Of a DNA stretch of 64,000 nt, positions 17,594 to 26,728 are shown piece after piece (the first letter of the stretch is position 1; each line of letters opens with the position of its first letter). The DNA comes from Butyrivibrio sp. AC2005 (lineage in GTDB: Bacteria > Bacillota > Clostridia > Lachnospirales > Lachnospiraceae). The stretch spans positions 1 through 64,000 of the forward strand of contig NZ_AUJI01000031.1 of NCBI RefSeq assembly GCF_000424145.1, written 5' to 3'. The notes below the pieces were generated by a model that ran no database searches, was not told the origin of the DNA, and worked only from the letters and a program-made list of their open reading frames with translations. The translations under genes and the position numbers were made by a program.

Positions 17594-18349
17594 CTATGGC
17601 GTCCAGTCTATAGATTGATATTGCTTACGAAAAGCTGCGGGGGTGATACCTCGCAGTTTTTTAAATGCCTGCCCAAAATAACTTTGGGAAGGAAAATTAA
17701 CGTACTGCGCAATGCGTGACAGGCTTTCATCGGAGAAACGCAGAAGATTGGCGGCTCTGTCTACCCGTATTCGGACAAGATAATCCTGAATATTCTCTCC
17801 TGTTTCAGATTTAAATAGTCTCGATAAATAGCTGGGACTAATTCCTAAAAGCTCTGCGATCTCATCAAGATAGATTTTCTCTCTATAGTGTTTTTCTATA
17901 TAATCCATACATTGTCTGGTATAAATGGAATATTGTCTTGATTTTATACCATCAGAAACCAGATTCGTGAGATCTCTGATAGCATCATCGCGAAGTGTCA
18001 GCATTGATTCGGAATCGCTAAAGTGATCAGTACGGCGAATATAATAACCGCTTATTCTGAAAGCATCCTTTGGAGGAAGTCCACCTTCAATTGCTGCACG
18101 AGAACATAGTGAAATGCCTATTATGGCAACTTTTTTCCAGTGCTCAAGCTCATTTGTGGAGAGCCTGCCTGAGTCGTTATCCATAAGATGTGAGAGCTCA
18201 ATCGCGGTATCAGTGTGCCCCTCACGAACAGCATCCATAAGACTCTGCTCCTGATTATAAGTGTGTCTCCAGGTCTCTTCATAGTCATCGATTTCTTCCT
18301 CTGCAATAAGAAATCGGTTCATGTCTTTGCTGTTCCTGGATTTTGCCAT
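17594..18349 (-). CDS. AraC-family transcriptional regulator (glycoside cluster 1)
   Basis: I place the start at 18349, where GGAGGACTCCCT precedes an ATG ('MAKSRNSKDM'). An in-frame ATG at 18415 has no ribosome site. The 251-residue protein has a helical N-terminal sensor region rich in charged residues and a C-terminal AraC/XylS DNA-binding domain with both helix-turn-helix units ('YLDEIAELLGISPSYLSRLF' and 'ESLSRIAQYVNFPSQSYFGQ', then 'GITPAAFRKQY'). It is divergent from the esterase gene and probably activates the cluster 18543-24371. The inducer is not evident. Confidence 0.85.
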   Translation of the reverse strand: MAKSRNSKDMNRFLIAEEEIDDYEETWRHTYNQEQSLMDAVREGHTDTAIELSHLMDNDSGRLSTNELEHWKKVAIIGISLCSRAAIEGGLPPKDAFRISGYYIRRTDHFSDSESMLTLRDDAIRDLTNLVSDGIKSRQYSIYTRQCMDYIEKHYREKIYLDEIAELLGISPSYLSRLFKSETGENIQDYLVRIRVDRAANLLRFSDESLSRIAQYVNFPSQSYFGQAFKKLRGITPAAFRKQYQSIDWTP

Positions 18350-18542
18350 AGGGAGTCCTCCGCGATCATCTTCTGATAAAATCAAGATACCACAAAATAA
18401 ATACAAAAGATACAAAATTAGGATATTAGTGTATGCATTTATGAATTATACTTGGGTGAAAACAAGTTATTATCACATCGGATTATGAGTTAAAAAATAC
18501 AATTATAAAGTGGATACCCCGGCATTATTAAGGAGGGACAAG

Positions 18543-20015
18543 ATGCAGAAAAATATTATAACAACTACTTTGGGACAGGTTCAGGGATACGAGGAAAATG
18601 GAATTATCAGGTACCTGGGAATACCGTATGCTGAACCGCCTATTGGACAGCTTAGGTTTAAGAGAGCTGTCAAAAAGCAGCCATGGAAGGGTACTTTTTG
18701 TGCCAGGGAGTATGGTAATGCACCGATTCAATTGAACAATGGCCATGTAATGGGAGATGAGGACTGCCTGACTGTAAATGTGGAAAGACCGGTCGGCGGT
18801 GAAAAACTGCCTGTTTTCATATGGATTTATGGTGGTGGTTATAACACAGGCTATACCTCAGACCCTATGTACACAGGGGAGGCCTTTGCTAAAGACGGAA
18901 TATTGTTCTTCTCATTCAATTATAGGACTAACGTACTGGGATTCTATGATTTTACAACTTATCCCGGATGTGAGGATTTTGAATCAAACTGTGGCCTGTC
19001 AGATCAGATAATGGCTTTCAATTTTATATATGATAATGTTGAAGCTTTTGGCGGAGACCCTGAAAGAATAACTATTGCGGGTGAGTCTGCCGGCGGAGCT
19101 TCTGTTGTGAATATGCTTGCGTGCCCCGGAGTTAAGGGAAAGTTCACGCAGGCAATAGTTCAGAGCGGACTCCCTAATTGTGTGATGACGCATAATATGG
19201 CACGTGAAAACATCGATCTTTTTCTTGAAGGGATGCACTGGACAGAAAAGGACTTGGCAAAGCTTCGTACCGATGACCCAAGAATGTTTTTGTTTGGAAA
19301 TGAGTATGTCGCAGCAAAGCACCAGTATAAAAATCCCGGAATGTTCTTACCGGGGCCTGTACAGGATGATCTTATGCCGGTAAGACCTTTAGATGCCATT
19401 CGCGGAGGCTCTGCAGAAGGCGTAAAGCTGATAATAGGTACAAATAAAGATGAAGGAACCATGTTTGTACATCCTGAGAATACGGGTTTTCCCAACAGCT
19501 GGACGATGATCACGGAGATGCTTGAAAAAAATGCTAATATATCGTCATTACCTAAAATAGTGGATTATTATCATCCTTCCGAAGAGGATTCTTTTATACG
19601 TTTCGCAACTGACTATGCTTTTGAAGTGCCTTCTGTTAAGGTTGCCATGGCACAGAAAAAGTACACAGAGGATGTCTGGATGTACAGATATGAGCTGGTA
19701 ACAAAATCCGGAGAAGCTACAGGATGGAAAGCATCTCATGCCTTTGAACTTCCTGCGGTATTTGTAAAGCCTGAGCATGAATTTGCGAAATTTGTCTATG
19801 ATGGTGAAATAACAGGCGTTTTTGAACAGATTTCATCAGAAATGCACGGAGAATGGGTGAATTTTATAAAAAAAGGAAATCCTTCAGGAGAATGGGACAG
19901 ATTTGAAGGCGCAAAGTCTCCAGTGCGCATATATGACAGAAAGAGCAGAACAGAAATCCTTGACAGAACAGTTCTTATGAAGGTATGGGGTGACATGCGC
20001 TTTTATGAAGCATAA
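18543..20015 (+). CDS. Type-B carboxylesterase
   Basis: This serine esterase is taken from the ATG at 18543 (490 residues) because AAGGAGGGACAAG stands just before it. An upstream in-frame start at 18510 lacks this. Family marks are 'GIPYAEPPIGQLRFKRAV' at the N-terminus, 'EDCLTVNV', the oxyanion 'YGGGYNTG', and the nucleophile elbow 'GESAGGASV'. Glu in 'GTNKDEGTMF' and His in 'KASHAFELP' complete the triad. There is no signal peptide, so it should act on imported, acylated sugars or glycosides. First gene after the divergent AraC regulator; a GPH symporter follows. Confidence 0.85.
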   Translation: MQKNIITTTLGQVQGYEENGIIRYLGIPYAEPPIGQLRFKRAVKKQPWKGTFCAREYGNAPIQLNNGHVMGDEDCLTVNVERPVGGEKLPVFIWIYGGGYNTGYTSDPMYTGEAFAKDGILFFSFNYRTNVLGFYDFTTYPGCEDFESNCGLSDQIMAFNFIYDNVEAFGGDPERITIAGESAGGASVVNMLACPGVKGKFTQAIVQSGLPNCVMTHNMARENIDLFLEGMHWTEKDLAKLRTDDPRMFLFGNEYVAAKHQYKNPGMFLPGPVQDDLMPVRPLDAIRGGSAEGVKLIIGTNKDEGTMFVHPENTGFPNSWTMITEMLEKNANISSLPKIVDYYHPSEEDSFIRFATDYAFEVPSVKVAMAQKKYTEDVWMYRYELVTKSGEATGWKASHAFELPAVFVKPEHEFAKFVYDGEITGVFEQISSEMHGEWVNFIKKGNPSGEWDRFEGAKSPVRIYDRKSRTEILDRTVLMKVWGDMRFYEA

Positions 20016-20055
20016 ATCTTAGAATAGTTTTGTTTATCTTAGAATAGTATTGTTT
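20016..20055 (+). repeat. 20-bp tandem duplication
   Basis: Two adjacent 20-bp units (20016-20035 and 20036-20055) begin ATCTTAGAATAGT and differ at one position. They lie between the esterase stop codon and its terminator. Confidence 0.8.
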
Positions 20056-20061
20056 TTACGA

Positions 20062-20101
20062 TCTCTCTATTGTGGTGAATAACTGCGATAGAGAGTTTTT
20101 T
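20062..20101 (+). terminator. Terminator after esterase
   Basis: A stem CTCTCTAT / ATAGAGAG with a 17-nt loop is followed by TTTTTTATTT. Confidence 0.75.
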
Positions 20102-20243
20102 ATTTCATACGAGGAAATTCCTATGAGATAAAAAATGTCAAAATATGAACATAGAAAACAATATAAAGATATTTACATGGTCTGAAAAATTCTAAACTAC
20201 GACTATCAGATGAATTATGTTCAACATATATGGGAGGTAACTT

Positions 20244-21665
20244 ATGTTAGATTTAGCAACAAAACACAATGACCCGGATAAGGTTCTGGGATGGAATGAA
20301 AGAATAGGCTATGGAACTGCGGCCTTTGGCTGGAACATGATCAATGGTATTATAGGTACATTTCTGACAGTCTATTTTACCAATGTGGCATTTCTAAATG
20401 TGGCAATCATCTCTACGCTGATAGCGGTATCAAAGGTATTTGACGGAGTATCCGACCTGATTGTAGGAAGAATTGTTGATAAGACAAATTCAAGCCTCGG
20501 TAAGGCAAGAATATGGCTCCTTAGAATGTGCATTCCCTTTGGAATTTCTACAGTTCTTCTTTTTTCGGTACCGGCTTCTCTTCCTGAGGCAGTTAAGTAT
20601 GTATATGTTTTTATCATGTATAACATCGTTAATGCTGTGTGCCTTACTTTTATGCAGGTTCCTTTTTACTCACTCATATCTCTGCTTACAAGGAATGCAT
20701 ATGAGAGAGGCTTTTTGGGGAATATCCAGCAGATTTTCCAGACACTTGGCAATGTATTTGTAAATGCGGTTTTCACTGTAATGCTCACATATTTTTCAGG
20801 AGCTGTTGAGGTTCCGGGAACATATACTCAGGGGGCTTATACAATAACGGTTGGTATTCTATGCGCAATAATGGTAGTAGCAAGCATCATTACTGTATTT
20901 ACCACAAAAGAAAGAGTGAATGAAACACAAGCGCGCCACGAGGATAAAAAGACAGAAGATAGTGTCAGCACCTGGACTGCTATCAAAGCACTTTTATCCA
21001 ACAAGTATTGGGTCATGATGTTCTTTGCAATGCTTGTTATATTTTTTGTAATCATTTTTTATTCAATAGGTGGCGTTTACTATGCTATTTATGTATTTGG
21101 TGATATGGGCCAGATCTCATGGATGAATAATGCAATCTCAATAGCGCAGTTTGCGATAATGTTTGCAACACCATTTTTTATGAAAAAATTTGGAAAGCGT
21201 CCTATATATGCACTTGGAATGCTGCTTATGGCTATCGGATTTTTGGGATTTGGTTTTGTGGATACCAGCAAGCCTTTGATGATAGTTTGCAACGTACTTA
21301 AGGGAATAGGACTTGGAATGTCAGGTGGTATGGCCATGGGAATCGTTGCGGATGCTATTCTTTACGGACAGCTCAAGACCGGAATCAATGCTGTAGGAAT
21401 GGGTAATGCGGGTACATCAGCAGCACAGAAGCTGGGACTTGGTCTCGGACAGGCAATCTTCGGATGGGTCATGACTGCAGCGGGCTTTGATGCCACACTG
21501 GACGCGCAGGGACTTCCTCAGCCTGAGAGCTTTATAACAGCTATCAAGTTCATGTATAACTATATTCCAATGATAATGTGTGCTGTTATTTTCGTAATGA
21601 TAGCAGTGTTCTTTAATCTCGACAGGGATTTAAACAAACTTAAAGAGGAAAAAGGCATTGAATAA
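20244..21665 (+). CDS. GPH-family sugar/glycoside:cation symporter (cluster 1)
   Basis: This 473-residue transporter of the glycoside-pentoside-hexuronide (MelB-like) branch of the major facilitator superfamily has 12 membrane helices. Family marks are 'NERIGYGTAAFGWNMINGII' near the start and 'FDGVSDLIVGRIVDKTNSSL' in the loop after helix 2, the cation-binding Asp region. 'GIVADAILYGQLKTGINAVG' follows in the C-terminal half. The ribosome site GGGAGG precedes the ATG. Its stop overlaps the TTG start of the rhamnosidase gene, so import and hydrolysis are coupled. The likely cargo is a rhamnosyl glycoside or oligosaccharide, inferred from that partner. Confidence 0.9.
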   Translation: MLDLATKHNDPDKVLGWNERIGYGTAAFGWNMINGIIGTFLTVYFTNVAFLNVAIISTLIAVSKVFDGVSDLIVGRIVDKTNSSLGKARIWLLRMCIPFGISTVLLFSVPASLPEAVKYVYVFIMYNIVNAVCLTFMQVPFYSLISLLTRNAYERGFLGNIQQIFQTLGNVFVNAVFTVMLTYFSGAVEVPGTYTQGAYTITVGILCAIMVVASIITVFTTKERVNETQARHEDKKTEDSVSTWTAIKALLSNKYWVMMFFAMLVIFFVIIFYSIGGVYYAIYVFGDMGQISWMNNAISIAQFAIMFATPFFMKKFGKRPIYALGMLLMAIGFLGFGFVDTSKPLMIVCNVLKGIGLGMSGGMAMGIVADAILYGQLKTGINAVGMGNAGTSAAQKLGLGLGQAIFGWVMTAAGFDATLDAQGLPQPESFITAIKFMYNYIPMIMCAVIFVMIAVFFNLDRDLNKLKEEKGIE

Positions 21666-23955
21666 TTGGATCTGGAGCCAATCCTGGAAACATAAAGATA
21701 AGAAAAAAACCAGGCTGGTATATTTTAGAAGAACCTTTATTTTGAATGAAAAAGCAGTATCGGCGGAGATAAAAATCTCCGCTGATACCAGATATAAACT
21801 GTATGTAAACGGAAGACTTGCTGAAGTTGGTCCATCAAGGGGAGATAGAGAAGTGTGGTATTATGACACGATTGATATCGCTCCTTTTTTACAAATAGGC
21901 AAAAATGCTATATGTGTAATTGTACTCAGATATCCAATAGAAAGTAAGCTGGGGAATCATGGATTGTTCAGAAATGAGATCCCGGGGCTCTATTTTTCGG
22001 GAACAATCGCGGATAAAGACAGCAAGGAAATAAATTTAGATATATCCGCTGACAGCAACTGGAAATGCATGATTAACAGAGATATAAAGTTCCCTCCGGA
22101 AGAAGAAAGATTTGCTCCGCTTCTGATACATGAGGTTTCAAAAGGAGATGAAGCTCTTCATGGGTGGTTATTGCCTGATTACGATGATGGCTCTTGGGAA
22201 GAGGCAGCTTCTTACAAAAAGGGGATAATCGATGAAGCCATATCTCCCGGAAATATAAATCCCAGAACGATTCCATACATGTACAGAAAATCGCGGAATT
22301 TCACAGGACTTTTGGAAAATGAAACGGATAAATCCAATGAAGAATGGGAGTCTTTTTTAAACGGAAACGCCATAATATCGATTCCTTCGGATAGTAAGGT
22401 AAGAGTGGTCATTGATGCCGGTGAAGAGATGACAGGATATCTTCATCTTGAGGTTTATGGAGGCAAAAAGAGCTGTATATCCATACTGCAGTCTGAATGT
22501 TATGTTCAGGATGAAGTGTCACCTATAACCAAAGTACCGGTAAAAAAAGACAGACTTGATGTGAAAAATGGGCACCTTACGGGATATGTTGATGTTTATA
22601 AAGTAGGTGGGTTTGGGACAGCTGATAAACCGGAAGTTTATGATCCATATTTTTTCAGAACATTTCGTATGATTGAGCTTACAATTGAAACCTCAGATGA
22701 AGACTTGCACATAAAGGCCTTCAGTTACGAAGAGACCGGTTATCCGCTCGATGTAGTTACAAAGGTAGAAACTTCCGATAATGATTTTGCAGCTATCTGG
22801 AATATAAGCGAAAGAACCCTTAAGAGATGTATGCATGAATCCTATGAGGACTGCCCTTTTTATGAACAGCTTCAGTACGTGATGGATACACGAGCTCAGA
22901 TACTATATACTTATGCGGTTTCCGCGGATGACAGACTGGCAAGGAAAGCGATAGATGATTTTGCAAGAAGTCAGAGGTCTAACGGGCTTTTAAACAGCAG
23001 CTATCCCAATGTGAATGCAAATGTTATTCCGGGATTTTCCATATACTATATCCTGATACTTCATGATCATATGATGTATTTTGGAGATAAAAAGCTAATC
23101 AGGAGATACATTTTTGTAGTTGATAAGATTCTTGACTATTTTGACAGGCATTTGGATAAAAATGGTCTTGTCGAAAAGATAGGCGGAAAGTTGATGGAAG
23201 CACGGTACTGGTCATTTATTGACTGGGCGGTGGAGTGGAATCCTACAACAGGAATGCCCCCTGCAGGCCTTAACGGGCCCATAACAATGGAGAGCTTACT
23301 ATATGTGTTGGGGCTCCAAAAGGCTTCCGAGCTTATGGAATATATAGGAAGAATAGATACAGCGTCGGAATATTTGGATAGGGCTGATCGTATGAAAAAA
23401 GCAATCAGGCATAGCTGTATGAGAGAGGACGGAATGCTAGCTGATGGACCCGGTAGTAGCGATGCAAGTCAGCATGGGCAGGTATTTGGAGTTCTTACAG
23501 GGGTTCTGTCACAGGAGGAAGGCAGAAAGAATTTGCTACGTACCATAAAGGGATCCGGATTTGCACAGTGCACAGTTGCAATGAGATTTTATCTATTCAG
23601 AGCTTTGGAAGAATTAGAGCTTTACGAATATACCAGGGATTATTGGGACTCATGGAAGAACATGGTCAACTACAGATGTACTACCAGTATCGAATCAGAA
23701 GATTACTCCAGATCTGAGTGCCACGCGTGGGGAGCGCTTGCTCTATATGAGCTTCCGAGCGCAATACTTGGTGTAAGACCTATAGAGCCCGGATGTGGTA
23801 AGATTATTGTGAGGCCACATACAGAGTATCTTGAATGGGCCAGAGGTACTGTGAAGTTACCGGTAGGCGAAATCGAAGTGAGCTGGGAAAAATCACAGGA
23901 ATCAGAGGAATGCAACATATCAATAAAAGCACCGGAAGGAGTGAAAATAGTATGA
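21658..23955 (+). CDS. GH78-type alpha-L-rhamnosidase, intracellular
   Basis: This 765-residue protein starts at a TTG (21658) that overlaps the end of the symporter gene and is preceded by GAGGAAAAAGG. The order is an N-terminal jelly-roll ('FRRTFILNEKAVSAEIKISA', 'YKLYVNGRLAEVGPSRGDRE'), beta domains, then the (alpha/alpha)6 barrel from about residue 375. The family motif region reads 'DCPFYEQLQYVMDTR' (about 399-413), where the general-acid Glu is expected, and a C-terminal beta domain follows ('KIIVRPHTEYLEWARGTVKL'). No signal peptide. GH78 hydrolyses terminal L-rhamnose from pectin fragments or plant glycosides. It is the motif variant with Phe-Tyr-Glu rather than Gln-Arg-Glu. Confidence 0.8.
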   Translation: MNNWIWSQSWKHKDKKKTRLVYFRRTFILNEKAVSAEIKISADTRYKLYVNGRLAEVGPSRGDREVWYYDTIDIAPFLQIGKNAICVIVLRYPIESKLGNHGLFRNEIPGLYFSGTIADKDSKEINLDISADSNWKCMINRDIKFPPEEERFAPLLIHEVSKGDEALHGWLLPDYDDGSWEEAASYKKGIIDEAISPGNINPRTIPYMYRKSRNFTGLLENETDKSNEEWESFLNGNAIISIPSDSKVRVVIDAGEEMTGYLHLEVYGGKKSCISILQSECYVQDEVSPITKVPVKKDRLDVKNGHLTGYVDVYKVGGFGTADKPEVYDPYFFRTFRMIELTIETSDEDLHIKAFSYEETGYPLDVVTKVETSDNDFAAIWNISERTLKRCMHESYEDCPFYEQLQYVMDTRAQILYTYAVSADDRLARKAIDDFARSQRSNGLLNSSYPNVNANVIPGFSIYYILILHDHMMYFGDKKLIRRYIFVVDKILDYFDRHLDKNGLVEKIGGKLMEARYWSFIDWAVEWNPTTGMPPAGLNGPITMESLLYVLGLQKASELMEYIGRIDTASEYLDRADRMKKAIRHSCMREDGMLADGPGSSDASQHGQVFGVLTGVLSQEEGRKNLLRTIKGSGFAQCTVAMRFYLFRALEELELYEYTRDYWDSWKNMVNYRCTTSIESEDYSRSECHAWGALALYELPSAILGVRPIEPGCGKIIVRPHTEYLEWARGTVKLPVGEIEVSWEKSQESEECNISIKAPEGVKIV

Positions 23956-24371
23956 AAAAAAAAGAACCTATAATGGAGATTCATATTGACATGAATGGTC
24001 AGGCAGTGATGATGAAAAGTGACTGCGAGGAAGTACTGATGATACCTTTTAAAGGAACAGTTAAGAGTGACCTTTTGACAGGAATCGTCGAGCCATGTGG
24101 CGTTGACACACAGATAGTAAATGCTGCCGGGGTGCGTCATATGTCAGCAAGATATATGCTTACCGGAAAAGATGAAAATGGCAATGATGCACACATCTAT
24201 ATAGAAAATAACGGATGGTTTGATGATTCTAACAAAACGATGCCCTTCCATACAGTCCCTACTTTTATTACAGATAGTGATACTATAAAGGCCAGACTCT
24301 ACGGTAAGTGCTTTGAAGGAATCGGTGAGAACAGAGAAGACGGCCTGTGGATTAGTTTTTATGAAAAATAA
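23952..24371 (+). CDS. DUF3237-like protein of glycoside cluster 1
   Basis: I take the ATG at 23952, which overlaps the rhamnosidase stop as ATGA; the longer frame from 23835 lies inside that gene. The 139-residue product is a small beta-barrel-like protein. Its 'GTVKSDLLTGIVEPCGVDTQ', 'MSARYMLTGKDENGNDAHIY', 'VPTFITDSD' and 'GKCFEGIGENRE' follow the DUF3237 plan. The function of the family is unknown. As last gene of the operon it may process or bind a product of the rhamnosidase. There is no signal peptide. Confidence 0.65.
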   Translation: MKKKEPIMEIHIDMNGQAVMMKSDCEEVLMIPFKGTVKSDLLTGIVEPCGVDTQIVNAAGVRHMSARYMLTGKDENGNDAHIYIENNGWFDDSNKTMPFHTVPTFITDSDTIKARLYGKCFEGIGENREDGLWISFYEK

Positions 24372-24482
24372 ATGTAATGCCTGGTTAATATTTTTTTTAT
24401 TTGAAGCTATCTGAGCCATATAGCATAATCGAATTATAGGATAATTCTGCGTATTGTACGAAGTCTCTATTGGAGGTTTGCT

Positions 24483-24506
24483 ATGCATGAATATATGTTT
24501 ATGTAA
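24483..24506 (+). other. Seven-codon leader-like ORF with good ribosome site
   Basis: TTGGAGG stands 8 bases before an ATG that opens a 7-residue frame (MHEYMFM, stop TAA). A terminator-like hairpin follows at 24534. The arrangement resembles a leader peptide plus terminator, but a separate promoter for the next gene lies beyond the hairpin, so a role is uncertain. Confidence 0.25.
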
Positions 24507-24533
24507 ATTAGTTCAATTTGAATATTATATTGC

Positions 24534-24576
24534 TAAAGAAGTCTGAACTGAATGTGGTTTAGGCTTCTTTTTTGTA
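24534..24576 (+). terminator. Terminator upstream of DUF134-NifX gene
   Basis: Arms AAAGAAGTCTGAAC and GTTTAGGCTTCTTT (12 of 14 paired) enclose an 8-nt loop and are followed by TTTTTT. It insulates the DUF134 gene from the glycoside operon. Confidence 0.7.
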
Positions 24577-24589
24577 ATACGCGTGATTA

Positions 24590-24636
24590 TTGACATATGT
24601 CAATATCACTGATAGCATATATTCTGACATATGTCA
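24590..24636 (+). promoter_or_regulatory. Promoter with twin TGACATATGTCA operators
   Basis: The perfect 12-bp palindrome TGACATATGTCA occurs twice, at 24591-24602 and 24625-24636, with centres 34 bp apart. The first contains the -35 (TTGACA, 24590-24595). A -10 (TAGCAT, 24613-24618) is 17 bp on, and the second palindrome lies at the transcription start. DUF134 carries a helix-turn-helix, so self-regulation is plausible. Confidence 0.7.
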
Positions 24637-24649
24637 GAAAGGATGAACT

Positions 24650-25387
24650 ATGCCTAAGCTTACGAAATGCAGAAAAATAGCAGGTCTTCCCGGACAGTTT
24701 GGTTTTTGTCCGTCAGAGAACATTGAAGGAGACGCCATACAGCTAACCTTTGATGAGTTTGAAACAATGCGTTTGTTGGATAGGGAAGGAATGACCCAGG
24801 AACAGTGCGCCAGAGAAATGGGAGTTGCCAGGACAACTGTAACAGCCATGTATGAGAGCGCACGTAAAAAGATTGCTGAGATGTTGGTCGAAGGGCGGAG
24901 TCTTACAATTTCGGGCGGCAATGTCAGATTTAATATCATGCAGAGCGAGAATTTTAAGGGCATAAGAGAAAAAGGAGAAAACGACATGAGAATTGCAGTA
25001 ACATATGATAATGGAGAGATTTTTCAGCATTTTGGTCATACTGAGAAGTTTAAGGTTTATGACGTGGAAGATGGAAAGATTGTTAATGAAGTAATAGTAG
25101 ATACAAACGGACAGGGACATGGCGCCCTTGCAGGATTCCTTATGGGAGGTAAGGTTGATACGCTTATCTGTGGAGGAATTGGCGGTGGAGCGCAGGCAGC
25201 ACTTGGTGAAGCTGGAATTAAACTGTATGGAGGAGTATCAGGAGACGCAGACGGAGCAGTAAAGGCATTCCTTGACGGGGCACTGGATTATAATCCGGAA
25301 GTTAAGTGTAATCATCATGGGGAAGAACATACATGTGGTGATCATCATGATGAGGACCATCACTGCGGAGGTCATTGTGGTCATTGA
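24650..25387 (+). CDS. DUF134 DNA-binding domain fused to NifX/NifB-like domain with His-rich tail
   Basis: This 245-residue protein has two domains. Residues 1-95 are DUF134 ('GLPGQFGFCPSENIEGDAIQ', then the sigma-like helix-turn-helix 'MTQEQCAREMGVARTTVTAM'). Residues about 112-218 are a dinitrogenase iron-molybdenum cofactor (NifX) fold ('MRIAVTYDNGEIFQHFGHTE', 'GGIGGGAQAALGEAGIKLYG'). The tail (about 223-245) contains about ten His and three Cys and should bind metal. This fusion is known in anaerobes without nitrogenase; it may sense Fe-S or oxyanion metals. Twin palindromes overlie its promoter. The chromate transporter genes follow, overlapping it. Confidence 0.85.
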   Translation: MPKLTKCRKIAGLPGQFGFCPSENIEGDAIQLTFDEFETMRLLDREGMTQEQCAREMGVARTTVTAMYESARKKIAEMLVEGRSLTISGGNVRFNIMQSENFKGIREKGENDMRIAVTYDNGEIFQHFGHTEKFKVYDVEDGKIVNEVIVDTNGQGHGALAGFLMGGKVDTLICGGIGGGAQAALGEAGIKLYGGVSGDADGAVKAFLDGALDYNPEVKCNHHGEEHTCGDHHDEDHHCGGHCGH

Positions 25388-25946
25388 ACTTTTTTGCACA
25401 TTTTTCAGAATTGGACTATTTACTTTTGGTGGTGGCTATGCCATGATCTCGCTGATACAGGATATCTGCGTGGAAAAGAAAAAGTGGATCAGCCATGATG
25501 AGATGATGGATATTACAGTCATCGCTGAATCAACACCCGGTCCGATTGCGATAAACTGTGCTACTTATGTGGGATATAAAAAGCGTGGAATAGCAGGAGC
25601 AGTCGCAGCCACAGTAGGAGTAATCATTCCGTCATTTATTATCATCTATCTGATTTCGATGTTCCTTGACAGCTTTCTTGAAATAGCATGGATAGCCAGC
25701 GCATTTAAAGGAATAAAGATAGCAGTAGGTATACTGATATTGGACGCAGCTCTTAAGATGATAAGGAAAATGCCAAAGAAACCATTCCAGCTGTTTGTAT
25801 TAATAACTGTTTTTCTTATTATGATGGCAGTAAATCTTTTTTCCATAAAGATATCATCAATATCTTTAATGATTGCAGCAGGCCTATGCAGTCTTATGAT
25901 ATTTTGCGTCAGGACGAAAATAAAAGGGGAGGGACGAAGCATATGA
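25377..25946 (+). CDS. Chromate transporter, N-terminal-type subunit (ChrA half)
   Basis: This is one half of a split chromate/oxyanion transporter (CHR family). I choose the GTG at 25377, since GGAGG (25367-25371) lies five bases ahead and family proteins begin here ('IELFCTFFRIGLFTFGGGYA'). The longer frame runs through the His-tail codons of the previous gene. The 189-residue product has about six membrane helices. Conserved motifs are 'FGGGYAM' and 'STPGPIAINCATYVGYK'. It overlaps the preceding gene by 11 bases and the next by 4. Two half-size proteins together make a full transporter. Chromate is the named substrate; other oxyanions are possible. Confidence 0.8.
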   Translation: MVIELFCTFFRIGLFTFGGGYAMISLIQDICVEKKKWISHDEMMDITVIAESTPGPIAINCATYVGYKKRGIAGAVAATVGVIIPSFIIIYLISMFLDSFLEIAWIASAFKGIKIAVGILILDAALKMIRKMPKKPFQLFVLITVFLIMMAVNLFSIKISSISLMIAAGLCSLMIFCVRTKIKGEGRSI

Positions 25947-26500
25947 TATATATTGATCTCTTCCTTGGATTTCTGAAAGTCGGACTGTTTTCTTTTGGTG
26001 GAGCTTATGCAGCAATACCACTTATAAGGGATGTAGTCCTGTATTATGGATGGCTTGATGATGAAAAGCTCGCTTATATGATTGCTGTAAGCGAAAGCAC
26101 ACCCGGACCGATTATGGTAAACATGGCTACATATGTAGGTAGCATGACAGCAGGGATTCCCGGTGCTTTGATAGCAACATTTTCAGTTGTCCTTCCTGCG
26201 TTTGTAATCATTGTACTTATAATGATTCTGCTCAAGGGACTGTTAAAAAATCCTTATACACAAGCTGTGCTTAGGGGATTGAAACCGTGTATCATGGGTA
26301 TAATCCTGTCTATGGGTATCAGCATGATCTTGCATAACACTGTCATTAAGGGAACAAATCTTGCACCTGATTTAAAAGCAGTAGTAGTGTGCTCTGTTCT
26401 GGCTGCTGTTTACTTTGGTTCCAGAAAAATAATGAAATCAGGGATATCTCCCATAGTACTGATTTGCATTGCTGCAGTGATGGGAGTGGTTGTTTATTAA
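25943..26500 (+). CDS. Chromate transporter, second half-subunit
   Basis: The start at 25943 shares ATGA with the stop of the first half and follows a GGGAGGGACG ribosome site; a longer in-frame start at 25886 is rejected. The 185-residue membrane protein repeats the CHR pattern ('VGLFSFGGAYAAIPLIRDVV', 'SESTPGPIMVNMATYVGSMT'). It shows the inverted-pair organisation known for short-chain ChrA proteins. It forms one operon with the DUF134-NifX gene, which may regulate both. The gene is complete, but MATE-like sequence begins right behind its stop. Confidence 0.8.
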   Translation: MIYIDLFLGFLKVGLFSFGGAYAAIPLIRDVVLYYGWLDDEKLAYMIAVSESTPGPIMVNMATYVGSMTAGIPGALIATFSVVLPAFVIIVLIMILLKGLLKNPYTQAVLRGLKPCIMGIILSMGISMILHNTVIKGTNLAPDLKAVVVCSVLAAVYFGSRKIMKSGISPIVLICIAAVMGVVVY

Positions 26501-26706
26501 TTTTTCAATTTGTCATGCTTCAGGGCATTGTTGGAGCCTTCCTTGTGAGGATTCCCGTGTCATATCTAATGAGTAAGCAGGAGCCTGTATCGCTCTTTCA
26601 TATAGGACTGGCAACACCTTGCTCGACAATTACACAGATTACTATGTGCTTTATCTGTCTGTTTGTTTTGAAAAGGAAGCTGAGAAGTACTGGAAGATCA
26701 TCTTAA
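26501..26706 (+). pseudogene. MATE efflux transporter, C-terminal remnant
   Basis: From just after the chromate transporter stop, one frame stays open to 26706 and reads like the last two helices of a MATE multidrug efflux protein ('GIVGAFLVRIPVSYLMS', 'SLFHIGLATPCSTITQITMC', then a basic tail). About 66 of some 450 residues remain, and no start or ribosome site is present. It is a remnant, and marks a join next to the chromate operon. Confidence 0.7.
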
Positions 26707-26728
26707 GTCCTGAAAAAATATATAAAAT

